Shown: positions 25,878 to 35,541, counted from the stretch's first letter. The stretch: DNA of 64,000 bases from AWTP1-13 sp963770295 (GCA_963770295.1 CAVYPA010000015.1:186001-250000); one strand, 5' to 3'. Notes: generated by a model from the sequence alone, not told the origin. Made by a program: numbers and translations.

Positions 25878-26618
25878 GTGGCACTGCGGCTCCTCTCGCT
25901 CGCGTTGATGATTGCGGGCTGGTACGCCGGTGCGCTGCTCGCGGGGCCACGCATGCTGCCGGACCCGGAGGCGGTCGCGCTCATGATCGTCAGCGAAGCG
26001 CGCTCAGGCGCTCTTGCATTCAATCTCGGCGCCACGCTCGCGCGCGTGGCCGTGGCCTTCACCATCGCGATGGTCATTGGTTCTGTCATCGGCCTGCTGA
26101 TGGGCCGGTCGCGCATCGCCGACCGGTTTGCCGACCCCTGGCTCGTCGTCCTACTTAATCTGCCGGCGCTGGTGATTATTGTGCTCGCCTACGTCTGGGT
26201 TGGCCTCACCGAGACCGCGGCCATCATCGCGGTCGCGCTCAACAAACTGCCGATCGCGACCGTGACGGTGCGCGAGGGCGCGCGCGCGCTCGACCGCGGT
26301 CTCGACGACATGGCGCAGGTCTTCCGCATGAGGGCGTGGGTTCGCATGCGACATGTCGTCTTGCCGCAGCTTGCGCCTTACCTTGCGGCGGCCGCCCGCT
26401 CCGGGCTATCTCTGGTCTGGAAGATCGTGCTCATCGTCGAGCTGTTGGGACGCCCCAACGGTGTCGGTTTCGAGATTGGCACCGCGTTCCAATTGTTCGA
26501 CGTGACCAGGATCCTGGCCTATGCTCTCTCCTTCATCGCCGTCATGCTGGTGATCGAAACGATCTTGGTGCAGCCGCTTGAACGACATGTCACCCGCTGG
26601 CGTCCGCGGACGGCTTGA
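25878..26618 (+). CDS. ABC transporter permease (NitT/TauT/SsuC-like)
   Basis: The product is 246 residues, starting at GTG 25878 with GGAGG inside the end of the preceding gene. It has about six membrane helices (LLSLALMIAGWYAGALLA, VAVAFTIAMVIGSVIGLLMG, LVVLLNLPALVIIVLAYVWVG, LSFIAVMLVIETILV). The cytoplasmic coupling loop is visible as EGARALDRGLDDMAQVFRM followed by VVLPQLAPYLAAAARSGLSL, the EAA-like motif that contacts the ATPase. It forms the inner-membrane channel of the importer. Its end overlaps the ATPase gene by about 30 bp, so the three genes are translationally linked. Confidence 0.9.
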   Translation: MALRLLSLALMIAGWYAGALLAGPRMLPDPEAVALMIVSEARSGALAFNLGATLARVAVAFTIAMVIGSVIGLLMGRSRIADRFADPWLVVLLNLPALVIIVLAYVWVGLTETAAIIAVALNKLPIATVTVREGARALDRGLDDMAQVFRMRAWVRMRHVVLPQLAPYLAAAARSGLSLVWKIVLIVELLGRPNGVGFEIGTAFQLFDVTRILAYALSFIAVMLVIETILVQPLERHVTRWRPRTA

Positions 26619-27321
26619 AGCCTTGATCAGGCACAAGTCGTTTCAAACCGCCTCTGGCGGGCGGCTGCATGTGCTCGACCGGTTGGCACTCCGCCTCGCG
26701 AGCGGCGAGGTCGGTGCGCTCGTCGGCCCCTCCGGTTGCGGCAAAACCACGCTCCTGCGGATCATCGCCGGGCTTGACCAGGACTACGAAGGCAGCGTCG
26801 AGCTGCCCGACCACGGCAAGCTCGGGATGGTATTCCAGGAGCCGCGGCTTCTACCCTGGCGCACGCTCGAACAGAACGTGCGGCTGGCTGCGCCGGAGGC
26901 AACGGACGCCAACCTGGAGGCGCTGTTCCGCACGCTTGGGCTCGATGCGCATCGCGATCACTACCCGGGTGAGCTGTCGCTCGGACAGGCGCGGCGCGTG
27001 GCGCTTGCGCGCGCGGTCGCGGTGGAACCCGACCTCCTCCTGCTCGACGAGCCGTTCGTGTCGCTCGACGATGCCTTGGCGGCGCGGCTGCGCGAGGAAC
27101 TGGCCGAGCTGGTCAATAGCCGGCCGGTTACCACCCTGCTGGTGACGCACGACGTCGAGGAGGCGATAGGCCTTGCTGATAGGCTGTTCCTCCTCTCCGC
27201 AAGCCCCGCCCGTCTGCTCGCCGACGTACCGGTCGAGCGGCCGCGCGTAAAGCGCACGGCGGAGGAAATGGCGGCGCTGCGGCGAGAGATCGCGTGCAAG
27301 CTCAGCAATCAACCCTCGTAG
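26587..27321 (+). CDS. ABC transporter ATP-binding protein (NitT/TauT/SsuB-like)
   Basis: The product is 244 residues and drives the importer encoded by the two preceding genes. Walker A is GPSGCGKTT, the Q-loop lies in MVFQEPRLLPW, the signature is LSLGQARRVALARA (LSLGQ rather than LSGGQ), Walker B is LLLLDEPFVSLDD and the switch His is in LLVTHDVEEA. ATG at 26587 is chosen; a TTG three codons upstream is possible. The gene overlaps the permease end. The EPRLLPW segment is typical of the nitrate/sulfonate/taurine branch. Confidence 0.93.
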   Translation: MSPAGVRGRLEALIRHKSFQTASGGRLHVLDRLALRLASGEVGALVGPSGCGKTTLLRIIAGLDQDYEGSVELPDHGKLGMVFQEPRLLPWRTLEQNVRLAAPEATDANLEALFRTLGLDAHRDHYPGELSLGQARRVALARAVAVEPDLLLLDEPFVSLDDALAARLREELAELVNSRPVTTLLVTHDVEEAIGLADRLFLLSASPARLLADVPVERPRVKRTAEEMAALRREIACKLSNQPS

Positions 27322-27540
27322 CCCGGATGGAGCCTCAAGCGCGCTCAGGCGCGGCACGCCTATTCCCGGCTGAAAATCTATCAACGCCATCAACGTGGCG
27401 TTGCGCAAATCTATGCACGACCCCATCGCGACGACCGGAAGATCGCTGGAGCAGATGCTGCAAGGCATCTGAACTCCTACGCAGTCTCGGGCGACCACCC
27501 CGACCCGACGGTGGCTCTGGCTCAAGTCGCTCCGGCGGCG

Positions 27541-27735
27541 GAGTCATAACGCGTCAATCCTGGACGCGCTTCCTCCGGTTTGTGAATTGCTTCTTCGCGC
27601 CCATCAAGGTGCTACACCCATTGCCTCTTCACCGCTTCGACGCCAAACCGGAGAGAGGAGCCCGGTGCGTGCGTTAGCAGCGTTGGCCGGGGATCTGGCC
27701 GGCGGGCGTGGAGCGATCCCCGTCCCTAGCGGGAC
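27541..27735 (+). repeat. Dispersed repeat, possible group II intron remnant, copy 1
   Basis: About 190 bp is shared with 58124-58312; both contain CTTCTTC, then GCCTCTTCACCGCTTCGACG and GGAGCCCGGTGCGT. The end of the shared part (GGAGCCCGGTGCG, then GCCGGGGATCTG and TCCCTAGCGGGAC) resembles from memory the conserved stem found next to group II intron reading frames. No reverse transcriptase is present. Confidence 0.5.
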
Positions 27736-28133
27736 AGTCAATGATGCGTACATTGTTGATTTCGGGTCGCGAAATCGCGCGGGCACCCTCTCAGAGAGGT
27801 CGCGCACCCGGGCTGCGATAAGGCGCGCTCTGCGGCGTCGCAGCGAGTTGGTCCGTTCGCTGAGATCCAAGAAACTCGATCCGTACCTCGAGTGCGATGC
27901 CGTTCGTGAGCCATGGCGCCCTGGTCGCTTGTCAGTGGTCTTGTGGCTTGCAGACATCGCTATTCCGGCCTGCTTTTTAAGGACTGTACGTGGGCGGCGG
28001 CGGCAGCCATGGTCTGCTTTGGGGCAGCGAGCCAATTTGGATGTTCTCCGAACGGATGGACAGGGTTTTCACTGATTTCCGCAATTCGCCATGAGGGGCA
28101 TTTTCGCGGATTATTCGACCCGAGGAGGCTGCG
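27736..28133. other. Intergenic region, nothing convincing
   Basis: Arg-rich chance frames only, up to the AGGAGGCTGCG ribosome-binding site of the next gene. Confidence 0.4.
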
Positions 28134-29696
28134 ATGGCGAAGAAAGCGGCGCCCAAGATGCCGGGCGAACATTCTCAAGTTGGTCGCACGGGCTTAAGCC
28201 GCAGGGTTCTGCTACAGGGCGCTAGTTTGATTTTGGCGACACCTGCCTTGGTGGGAAACCTCCAAGCGCAGCAATTCCCTATTCCGCAGACGGCCGCGGA
28301 AGTTCCAGGTCCTGCACCCGGTCCGATGACAACGGCGTCTGTGCAGATGGTGGGCCGCATGGCCTACGTTTGGGGGTGGCCTCTCACCTATGTGTACAAC
28401 CAGCGCACGGAGCTCGCGAAGGCTCCCGAAATGGTTCTCCTCGACGGCGCCATTCCGGTCGGTCCGATGAATCAGGTCGTAATGCTGACCAATTACATCA
28501 GTCCCAGCGAGACCTACATGGACATCCCGAACCAGGATGTCGTGTACGGAATGGCCTGGCTGTCTCTCGCAAAGGAACCCTTGGTCGTGCAAGTGCCCGA
28601 CTTTGGTAACCGCTTCTGGACTTTCCCGATGTACGACGCGCGCACGGACGAGTTCAGCGAGCTTGGGTTGCAATACGAGACCAAGCCCGGGTTCTACATG
28701 ATCGTGGGGCCGAACTGGAAAGGCGAAACGCCGACCAGCATTGCCGGCGTGGTGCGCTCGACCACCGACTTCGCCGCATTTATGCCGCGCATCTTTATGA
28801 ATGACACCCCTGAGGATCACGCCGCCATCCAGCCCGCGCTGAGCCAGATTCAGGTCTATCCGCTGAGCCAGTTCGACGGGAAAATAAAGACCATGGACTG
28901 GAGCAAGCTCCCTCATCCCTCGCTGCCAAAAGAAAAGACGCGGCCCAAGTATTCGACCAAGCAACCGCCTTGGGTTGATCCGGCGGTGTTCTTTGACCAA
29001 CTCCCGACCGTCATGAAGCAAGTACCTCCGATGCCAGGAGAAGAGGCGATCTATCAGCAGATCGGAATTGTGCTCGATGCTGCGGCAAAGGACCCGGAAG
29101 TGATGAACACGCTGCGGGAGACTGCTCTTGCGACCGATCAGGAATTAGTCGCGCCCATGATGCAGTGGCGCTACAACGGCCAGCCCGCGGGCAACGGCTG
29201 GACATCGGCGAGCAACAACGCCGCGTTTGGCACGGACTACATCCACCGGATGGGCGCAGTGAAATCCTTCCCTTACGCCAACAGGCGCAAAGAGACGATG
29301 TACTTCTATACCAGCAACGATTCGAAGCTAGAGCCGCTGGTGGGCAAGTCGACATACGAGGCCACGTTCGCAAAAGGCCAACTGCCGCCGGTGAAAGGCT
29401 TCTGGTCGTTGACGGTGTACAACCCCGAGCACCTCTTCTACCCGAACGATCTGAACCGCTACGCACTCGGCACCAAGAACAAGTCGCTAAAGTACAACGA
29501 CGACGGCAGCCTGACCCTCTATCTCGGGAACCAATCGCCCGGCAAAGAGAAGGAATCCAACTGGCTGCCGGCGCCGGCTGGAGATTTTGCGATTTGGGTC
29601 CGCGCCTATTGGCCCGACCAGGCCATCCTCGACGGCACCTGGAAGCCGCCAACAGTACTCAAGGGCGGCGGCGCGGGCTCCAGGGCCCTGCAATGA
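28134..29696 (+). CDS. Tat-exported DUF1254/DUF1214 protein (copy 1)
   Basis: The product is 520 residues. A Tat-type signal (LSRRVLLQGASLILATPALV) is followed by the DUF1254 region (VGRMAYVWGWPLTYVYNQRT, then MDIPNQDVVYGMAWLSL and VQVPDFGNRFWTFPMYD). The C-terminal DUF1214 region contains KGFWSLTVYNPEHLFYPND and GSLTLYLGNQSPGKEKESNW. The two domains occur together in many proteobacterial exported proteins whose biochemical role is not established. Full length for the family. AGGAGG precedes the ATG. A second family member with a Sec-type signal lies at 37045-38535. No operon partner is apparent. Confidence 0.9.
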   Translation: MAKKAAPKMPGEHSQVGRTGLSRRVLLQGASLILATPALVGNLQAQQFPIPQTAAEVPGPAPGPMTTASVQMVGRMAYVWGWPLTYVYNQRTELAKAPEMVLLDGAIPVGPMNQVVMLTNYISPSETYMDIPNQDVVYGMAWLSLAKEPLVVQVPDFGNRFWTFPMYDARTDEFSELGLQYETKPGFYMIVGPNWKGETPTSIAGVVRSTTDFAAFMPRIFMNDTPEDHAAIQPALSQIQVYPLSQFDGKIKTMDWSKLPHPSLPKEKTRPKYSTKQPPWVDPAVFFDQLPTVMKQVPPMPGEEAIYQQIGIVLDAAAKDPEVMNTLRETALATDQELVAPMMQWRYNGQPAGNGWTSASNNAAFGTDYIHRMGAVKSFPYANRRKETMYFYTSNDSKLEPLVGKSTYEATFAKGQLPPVKGFWSLTVYNPEHLFYPNDLNRYALGTKNKSLKYNDDGSLTLYLGNQSPGKEKESNWLPAPAGDFAIWVRAYWPDQAILDGTWKPPTVLKGGGAGSRALQ

Positions 29697-30433
29697 TTTC
29701 CCTTAGGACGCCGTGAGAGGTAGGCTCGCCCGCAGGTTGGAGATGCTGCAGGCGTGGGCTTGGTGCTGGTGAAGGGGGCCACGCTAACTGTTTTGAATGT
29801 GCGCCCCGCCGTGTTCGGTGGCTTCCGACAAACAGGTCAAACTCGCACGGTATAGCCGGTTCTTGGCACGCGGCGTCGGACGTGCGACAGGCACCCAGCG
29901 ATGACCGCCTTTCCCTGGCAGTGGAATTTCTCGTTCGATGCCATTGACCCGGTCGGAGCGGGTCGTGGCACGCGGCTCAACTTGCTTCGGAGAGCCAGGC
30001 GACACCGTCGTGCAATGACAAAGGCGACATCGTCGCGGTATCGACGCCTCATCGGCAAATGTCATCAGCAGTGGTGTAGGTTGGATCCAATTGGAATTGG
30101 CGGAGACACCCTTCGACTGGTCCACGATGCCGCTAAGCTGTTTGTGGAGAACGAGACCTCGGTTTTGGCGACCCCACCACTGATGTGCGACAGCTCGGTG
30201 GTCCAGCGGCCATCGCCGGCCAGGGGTCCTTCCAAAAGCCACCCAGGACTATTCGTGCTCGCCCTTCAATCCGCAGATCGAGGATTGCTTCAAAAGCTGC
30301 GCCCACCTTGAGAAGGTAACAGAATTGACACTGAAACACGTCCCGCCGAGGCACGCTGCAGCACCTTCAGCGTCAAGGTGCTGACGCCGGAATTGGTCGA
30401 TAACGTCTCACGTCTTCGACCAAGAAGGCCAAC
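29697..30433. other. Intergenic region with a degenerate repeat
   Basis: A minus-strand frame (30242-29784) has no recognisable domain or ribosome-binding site. The repeat at 29740-29830 lies here. The right end is the tetR promoter region. Confidence 0.35.
29740..29830 (+). repeat. Degenerate repeat shared with 14572-14660
   Basis: ATGCTGCAGGCGTGGGCTTG, then TGGTGAAGG and TTTTGAATG align with the copy at 14572-14660. Identity is moderate and the copies are intergenic. Confidence 0.45.
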
Positions 30434-30467
30434 TTGACAGCGTAGTAAGTGAGTACTAACTTACTAC
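30434..30467 (+). promoter_or_regulatory. Promoter with palindromic TetR-type operator
   Basis: A consensus -35 box TTGACA (30434-30439) is followed 17 bp later by a possible -10 (TAACTT, 30457-30462). A 26-bp palindrome at 30442-30467 has perfect 9-bp arms, GTAGTAAGT and ACTTACTAC, around an 8-bp centre; 24 of 26 positions are symmetric. It covers the spacer and -10, as for an autorepressor. The ATG of tetR begins three bases after the palindrome. Confidence 0.8.
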
Positions 30468-30469
30468 AA

Positions 30470-31201
30470 ATGAGCTCGCGTCGCCTGCAAGCCGAGGACC
30501 GCCGCGCCGCCATTATTGCGGCGATCCGCCCGTTGATCGCCAGCAAGGGCCTCAGCGGCACCACCACCAAGGAGATGGCGGCCGCCGCCGGCGTCTCCGA
30601 GGCCCTGATCTTCAAGCACTTCCCGACCAAGCAGGCACTCTATGACGCCATCGTGCACTCAGGCGCGGCCGGCGAGCCCGAACTCGAGCGCCTGCTGGAC
30701 ATGGCGCCGTCGACGGCAACGCTCGTGCACATGATCAGCCTCCTGGTGCGGCATTTCGCGGTCGAGGTGCCACTGAACGTCAAGGGCAAGCAATCCGAGC
30801 ATCGCTTTGCGCTGACCGATCTTTTGCAGGACGGCCAGCTCGCGCGTCTGCGCTACGACTGGATCGCCCACAACGTGCAACCCTTGTTTGCTGCCTGCGT
30901 GAAGGCCGCCGAGGTCGCAGGGGATCTTGTGGCATCACCAATTCCGGCTGCGAACCGCCTGTGGTTCGCCGAACATCTGGGCTCAATGTTCGCGAGCTTG
31001 CACATGGGTGGGAGGCCGGCTGCGCCCTACGCCGGTGCCTCGGGTGATCTCGCCGGGCAACTGACCTGGTTTCTGCTACGCGGCATCGGCATCGCCGATC
31101 GGGTCATCGACCTGCATTGCCGCGTGGCGGCAGAAAAAACGACCAAGCGTGGGAGTGGGCATGAGCATCCAGGCAAAGATCGTCGCCGAGAAAGCGGTTG
31201 A
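30470..31201 (+). CDS. TetR-family transcriptional regulator
   Basis: The product is about 243 residues. The N-terminal helix-turn-helix is clear: RRAAIIAAIRPLIASKGLSG, then TTKEMAAAAGVSEALIFKHF with the usual PTKQALYDAIV. The C-terminal ligand domain is helical and unassigned. It probably represses itself and the downstream adaptor and RND pump genes through the palindrome at 30442-30467. An in-frame GTG lies within the operator; ATG 30470 is preferred because the protein then begins MSSRRLQAEDR. No Shine-Dalgarno fits between the operator and the ATG, so the transcript may be leaderless. The adaptor gene starts 41 bp before its stop. Confidence 0.92.
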   Translation: MSSRRLQAEDRRAAIIAAIRPLIASKGLSGTTTKEMAAAAGVSEALIFKHFPTKQALYDAIVHSGAAGEPELERLLDMAPSTATLVHMISLLVRHFAVEVPLNVKGKQSEHRFALTDLLQDGQLARLRYDWIAHNVQPLFAACVKAAEVAGDLVASPIPAANRLWFAEHLGSMFASLHMGGRPAAPYAGASGDLAGQLTWFLLRGIGIADRVIDLHCRVAAEKTTKRGSGHEHPGKDRRRESG

Positions 31202-32381
31202 TCCCGGTCGCGTGGCAGGCATCGTCTGTCACGCATCGCGACAGCAACCGGGCAAATCGGGCCGTTCTCGCAAGTTGGCCTCTCCCATCGCAGCGGCAAT
31301 CCTTGTGCTGCTCACCGGCGGCATTTATGCCGCCTTGCATGGACGGTCAACGCCGGCTCCGATCACCCCTGCTGCCATCGCGCCGGCGATCGAGCTGGCA
31401 CCAAGTGAGACCTTCCTCGTCAAGCGAGCAAACCTGCGTCACACGGTTCCGCTGTCGGGTTCGTTGCGCGCCTTGAACCAGTCCTATCTCAAGGCCGAGG
31501 TGGGCGCGCGCGTGAGCGAGGTGCTCGTACGCGAAGGCGAGCCAGTTGAGATGGGACAGGTGCTGGCCCGGCTCGACGTTTCCGACCTGTCGGCAAAACT
31601 CAACGAAAAGCTTTCCAACCTTGAACAGGCCAAGGCGCAACTGGCGTTGGCCGAGAAGACACGCGCCACCAAGCTCGTCCTCAAGGAGAAGGGCTACGCC
31701 ACCCAAGCGACCGTGAACGAGGTGGAGAGCACCTACCAAGTGCAGCTCGCCAACGTGCGTGCGATCGAGGCGCAGATCGCCGTTGCCCGCAAGGCGTTGG
31801 CCGACGCCGTCGTGCGCGCGCCGATGCAGGCTTTTGTCGGCGAGCGCAACGTCAACCCCGGCGAGAAGGTTGCCATCGACGGCAAGCTGTTCACCATCGT
31901 CGACTTGAGCGAAATGGAGATCGAAGCCATGATCTCCAGCAACGATATCGGCCGCGTTGCCATTGGCCAGAACGTCGAATTCAGGGTGCCGGGCCTGGAA
32001 GGCATCCAGTTCCAGGGCCGCGTCGTGCGCATCAATCCGACCGTCCGTCCGGGCTCCCGCTCGATCCCGGTCTACGTGCAGGTGCGCAACGAAGACCGCA
32101 ATCTGCGCGGCGGCATGTTCGCCCTCGGCGAGGTCATCATCGACAAGGTCGACCAGATTGTCGCGGTGCCGGTGGACGCTATACGCGGCGATGCTGGCGA
32201 TCGTCACGTACTCAAACTCGCCGACGGCACGGTCACGAGGCAGCCGGTCATGCTTACCGGCCAGCCCGGCGATAATGGGCTGATTGCGGTCGCAACTGGC
32301 GTCCTCGAAGGTGACACCATCATTAGCGCGCCGGCCATCAAGCTCGATCCCGGCACCCGCGTGCGCATCACAGCCAGGTAA
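31161..32381 (+). CDS. RND efflux periplasmic adaptor (HlyD/AcrA-like)
   Basis: The product is about 406 residues. An N-terminal membrane anchor (PIAAAILVLLTGGIYAALHG) is followed by the barrel-sandwich start LRHTVPLSGSLRALNQSYLKAEV and VLVREGEPVEMGQVLARLD. An alpha-hairpin follows, with LEQAKAQLALAEKTRATKLV and an NEVESTYQVQLANVRAIEAQ-like return. The beta-barrel and membrane-proximal parts come last (FRGGMFALGEVI-like LRGGMFALGEVI, GDRHVLKLADGTV). It links the inner-membrane pump to an outer-membrane channel; no TolC-like gene is adjacent, so an unlinked one must serve. ATG 31161 has GGGAGTGGGC upstream and overlaps tetR by 41 bp. Confidence 0.92.
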   Translation: MSIQAKIVAEKAVDPGRVAGIVCHASRQQPGKSGRSRKLASPIAAAILVLLTGGIYAALHGRSTPAPITPAAIAPAIELAPSETFLVKRANLRHTVPLSGSLRALNQSYLKAEVGARVSEVLVREGEPVEMGQVLARLDVSDLSAKLNEKLSNLEQAKAQLALAEKTRATKLVLKEKGYATQATVNEVESTYQVQLANVRAIEAQIAVARKALADAVVRAPMQAFVGERNVNPGEKVAIDGKLFTIVDLSEMEIEAMISSNDIGRVAIGQNVEFRVPGLEGIQFQGRVVRINPTVRPGSRSIPVYVQVRNEDRNLRGGMFALGEVIIDKVDQIVAVPVDAIRGDAGDRHVLKLADGTVTRQPVMLTGQPGDNGLIAVATGVLEGDTIISAPAIKLDPGTRVRITAR

Positions 32382-32388
32382 CCGGCAC

Positions 32389-35300
32389 GTGCTTCTTACC
32401 CGCATCAGCATCAACAACCCGGTGTTCGCCACCATGATGATGGCGGCACTGCTGGTCGTTGGCTTGTTCGCCTACCGCGGCCTTGGCGTCGACCAACTTC
32501 CCAATATCGATTTCCCCGTGGTGGTGGTCACCACCACTTATCCCGGCGCTTCGCCCGAGACGGTCGAGACCGACGTCACGCGCAGGATAGAAGACGCCGT
32601 CAATGCCATTAGCGGTATCGACACTCTCACCTCCCGCTCACTCGAAGGCCGCTCGCTCGTCACTGTGCAATTCAATCTCACGACCAACCCCAATGTGGCC
32701 TTGCAGGACGTGCGCGAGAAGGTCGCCGCAATCCGCGGCCAGCTCCGCAAAGAGGTGGACGAGCCGACCATTACCCGCTTCAACCCCGACGACTTGCCAA
32801 TCGTCTCGGTCGCCGTCGAGTCCGAGACGATGAAGCTGCGCGATCTGACCACCCTCGCCGACCAGTTGATCGTCAAACGTCTGCAAGCCGTGCGTGGCGT
32901 CGGTAGGGCAAGCATCGTCGGCGGTGCCAAGCGTCAGATCGAAATCCGGCTCAAGCCCGAACCTCTGCAGGCGCTCAACCTTGGCGTCGACCAGGTGATC
33001 ACCGCCATCCGTGCCGAAAACCAGGACCTCCCCGCTGGTGCCCTCACGCAAGGGCGGGAGGATCGCGTCGTGCAGCTGGACGGCCGCGTCAAGGACCCGG
33101 GCGCATTCCTCTCCCTGATCGTCGCCCAACGCGGCGGCGCGCCCGTGCGCCTGTCGGAGGTGGCCGACGTGATCGATGGCCAGCAGGAGGTGGAGAACCG
33201 GGCGCTGGTCAACGGCAAGCGGGCGCTGGCCATTGATATCGTCAAGGTGCAGGGCGCCAACACCATCGGCGTGGCGGACGGCATCCGCAAGATGATGTCC
33301 GAACTGCAAAAAGGTGGCCTGCCGCCGGACGTACGTATGAGCCTGGTCCGCGACAGCGCCAAGGGTATTCGTAGTTCCGTCAACAACGTGCAGAGCACGC
33401 TAATCGAGGGCGGTCTGCTCACCGTCCTGATCGTGTTTCTATTCCTGCATTCCTGGCGCTCAACGGTTATCACCGGGCTGACGCTGCCGATCGCCGTGAT
33501 CGGCACCTTTGCCGTGCTGCAGGCGTTCGGATTCACTTTGAATGTGATGAGCCTGATGGCGCTGTCGCTGGCCATCGGCATCCTCATCGACGATGCCATC
33601 GTCGTTCGCGAGAATATCGCCCGGCACATCGCCCTCGGCCGTGGTCACCGCGAAGCCTCACTGCATGGCACCGACGAAATCGGCCTGGCGGTGCTGGCTA
33701 CGACCCTGGCGATCGTGGCCGTGTTCATACCCGTCGCCTTCATGGGTGGAATCATCGGCCGCTTCTTTTTCCAGTTCGGCATAACTGTGTCGGCGGCGGT
33801 GCTGATCTCGTTGTTCGTCAGCTTTACGCTCGATCCCATGCTGTCGAGTGTGTGGCATGATCCCTCTATCGGTGCCAAGCCCAAGGGCCCGCTGGGCGTG
33901 CTCGCCCGGTTCGTTGATCGCGCCATGGCTGGCTTTCTTGGCGTCTACAAGCCACTCCTGCGCTGGAGCCTGCGCCGCCGCGGGCTGCTGGTGAGCGCGG
34001 TCGCGGCGTTGTTCCTCGCCAGCTTCCTTCTCGTTCCCCGTATCGGCGTCGAGTTCGCGCCGAGTGCCGATCTCGGCGAAACTTCGGTGACGATTACGAC
34101 AGCCGTCGGCTCCTCGCTCGACTACACCGAGGACAAGGTGCGCCAGGCCGAGGCGGCCCTGCGCGAATTCCCCGAGGTCGACTACACCTATGCCACCATC
34201 AACACCGGAAGTTCCACCAGCAAGGCCGAGGCCAACATCTACGTGCGCCTCAAGGACATCAAGCAGCGTAAGCGCTCGCCAGAGCAATTGGCCGAACCCC
34301 TCCGCCGCCGGCTGCTGCAAATTGCCGGCATCGACGCATCGGTTGGCATCCCTGGCCTCGGCGGCGGCGCCAACAAGCCGATCCAGGTCAGCATCCAGGG
34401 CCAAAAGATCGACGAGCTCGATCGGCTCTCGCAGCTGGCTCTGGCCGAGATGCGCAAGATCAGAGGCCTAGTCGACCTCGACACCAGCCTCAAGGCGGCA
34501 CGGCCCACCCTTGACGTCAAGCTCAACCGGGGGCTCGCGAGCGATCTCGGCGTCAGCCTCCAGCAAGTCTCCGATGCGCTAGGGCCGCTGCTAACGGGTG
34601 AGGATATCAGCACTTGGAAGGCGCCTGACGGGGAAAGCTATGCCGTCAATGTCCGCCTGCCGCTCAGCCGCCGAGCCTCGCGTGAGGACCTGGCTCGGCT
34701 GTTCATCGCCAGCAAGCAGACCAACGAGGATGGCAGCCCGCGGATGGTCCCTCTCTCGCAGATTGCCGAGCTGGTGCCCGGCGTTGGGCCATCCCAGATC
34801 AACCGGCGCGACCTATTCCGCGAGGTGTTGTTGACAGCGAACGTATCCGGGCGTCCGGCCGGCGATGTCAGCAACGAAATCACGGCGACGCTCGCCAACA
34901 TCAAGCTGTCGCCCGGTTATCGCTTGGTGTTCGGCGGCTCGACCAAGGACATCGCGGAAACTGCCGGTTACGCCGGCTCTGCCTTGCTGATGGCCGTCAT
35001 CTTTATCTATCTCATCCTGGCTTCACAGTTCGGCAGCTTCCTGCAGCCGATTGCCATTATGGCGTCGCTGCCGCTGTCGCTCATCGGTGTATTCTTGGGC
35101 TTGCTTGCCTGGGGCTCGACGCTCAACATCTTTTCCGTCATCGGCTTCATCATGTTGATGGGCCTCGTGGTCAAGAATGCGATCCTGCTCGTCGATTTCG
35201 TTAACCAGGCGCGGTCCGCCGGCAAGGATCGCACCAGCGCCATCCTGGAGGCGGCCGAGATCCGACTGCGGCCGATCCTAATGACCACGCTGGCCATGAT

Positions 35301-35541
35301 CTTCGGCATGCTGCCGATGGCGCTCGGCATCGGCGAAGGGGCGTCGCAGCGCGCGCCGATGGCGCACGCGGTGATCGGCGGCCTCATCAGCTCGACCATC
35401 CTGACGCTAGTGGTCGTGCCGGTGATCCTGACCTTATTGGATGATGTGGGCAGGTACTTCGGCTTTGGCGTGGACGCGCGCCTCATTGCAGCGCCGGACA
35501 CGATCGCCGATGCCGCCTGCGCCATCGATGGCAAGGCATGA
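32389..35541 (+). CDS. RND efflux pump permease (AcrB/HAE1-like)
   Basis: The product is about 1050 residues, full length for the family. It begins at GTG 32389 (LLTRISINNPVFATMMMAAL), 7 bp after the adaptor stop. Twelve membrane helices in two halves and two large periplasmic loops are apparent. The proton-relay Asp pair of TM4 is visible in LAIGILIDDAIVVREN. VVTTTYPGASPETVETDVT and the later FRGGSTKDIAETAGYAG-like segment (FGGSTKDIAETAGYAGSA) are typical. It would use proton motive force to export drugs, detergents or other hydrophobic compounds. It is the third gene of the tetR operon and is probably induced when TetR binds a substrate. An in-frame upstream start (32284) would overlap the adaptor and is unlikely. 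Confidence 0.95.
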   Translation: MLLTRISINNPVFATMMMAALLVVGLFAYRGLGVDQLPNIDFPVVVVTTTYPGASPETVETDVTRRIEDAVNAISGIDTLTSRSLEGRSLVTVQFNLTTNPNVALQDVREKVAAIRGQLRKEVDEPTITRFNPDDLPIVSVAVESETMKLRDLTTLADQLIVKRLQAVRGVGRASIVGGAKRQIEIRLKPEPLQALNLGVDQVITAIRAENQDLPAGALTQGREDRVVQLDGRVKDPGAFLSLIVAQRGGAPVRLSEVADVIDGQQEVENRALVNGKRALAIDIVKVQGANTIGVADGIRKMMSELQKGGLPPDVRMSLVRDSAKGIRSSVNNVQSTLIEGGLLTVLIVFLFLHSWRSTVITGLTLPIAVIGTFAVLQAFGFTLNVMSLMALSLAIGILIDDAIVVRENIARHIALGRGHREASLHGTDEIGLAVLATTLAIVAVFIPVAFMGGIIGRFFFQFGITVSAAVLISLFVSFTLDPMLSSVWHDPSIGAKPKGPLGVLARFVDRAMAGFLGVYKPLLRWSLRRRGLLVSAVAALFLASFLLVPRIGVEFAPSADLGETSVTITTAVGSSLDYTEDKVRQAEAALREFPEVDYTYATINTGSSTSKAEANIYVRLKDIKQRKRSPEQLAEPLRRRLLQIAGIDASVGIPGLGGGANKPIQVSIQGQKIDELDRLSQLALAEMRKIRGLVDLDTSLKAARPTLDVKLNRGLASDLGVSLQQVSDALGPLLTGEDISTWKAPDGESYAVNVRLPLSRRASREDLARLFIASKQTNEDGSPRMVPLSQIAELVPGVGPSQINRRDLFREVLLTANVSGRPAGDVSNEITATLANIKLSPGYRLVFGGSTKDIAETAGYAGSALLMAVIFIYLILASQFGSFLQPIAIMASLPLSLIGVFLGLLAWGSTLNIFSVIGFIMLMGLVVKNAILLVDFVNQARSAGKDRTSAILEAAEIRLRPILMTTLAMIFGMLPMALGIGEGASQRAPMAHAVIGGLISSTILTLVVVPVILTLLDDVGRYFGFGVDARLIAAPDTIADAACAIDGKA

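Noticed and set aside
27587..28075. Plus-strand frame of 162 codons
   Set aside because: It begins inside a dispersed repeat and continues as an Arg-rich chance frame.
29784..30242. Minus-strand frame of 152 codons
   Set aside because: No domain or ribosome-binding site, and it covers a degenerate repeat.
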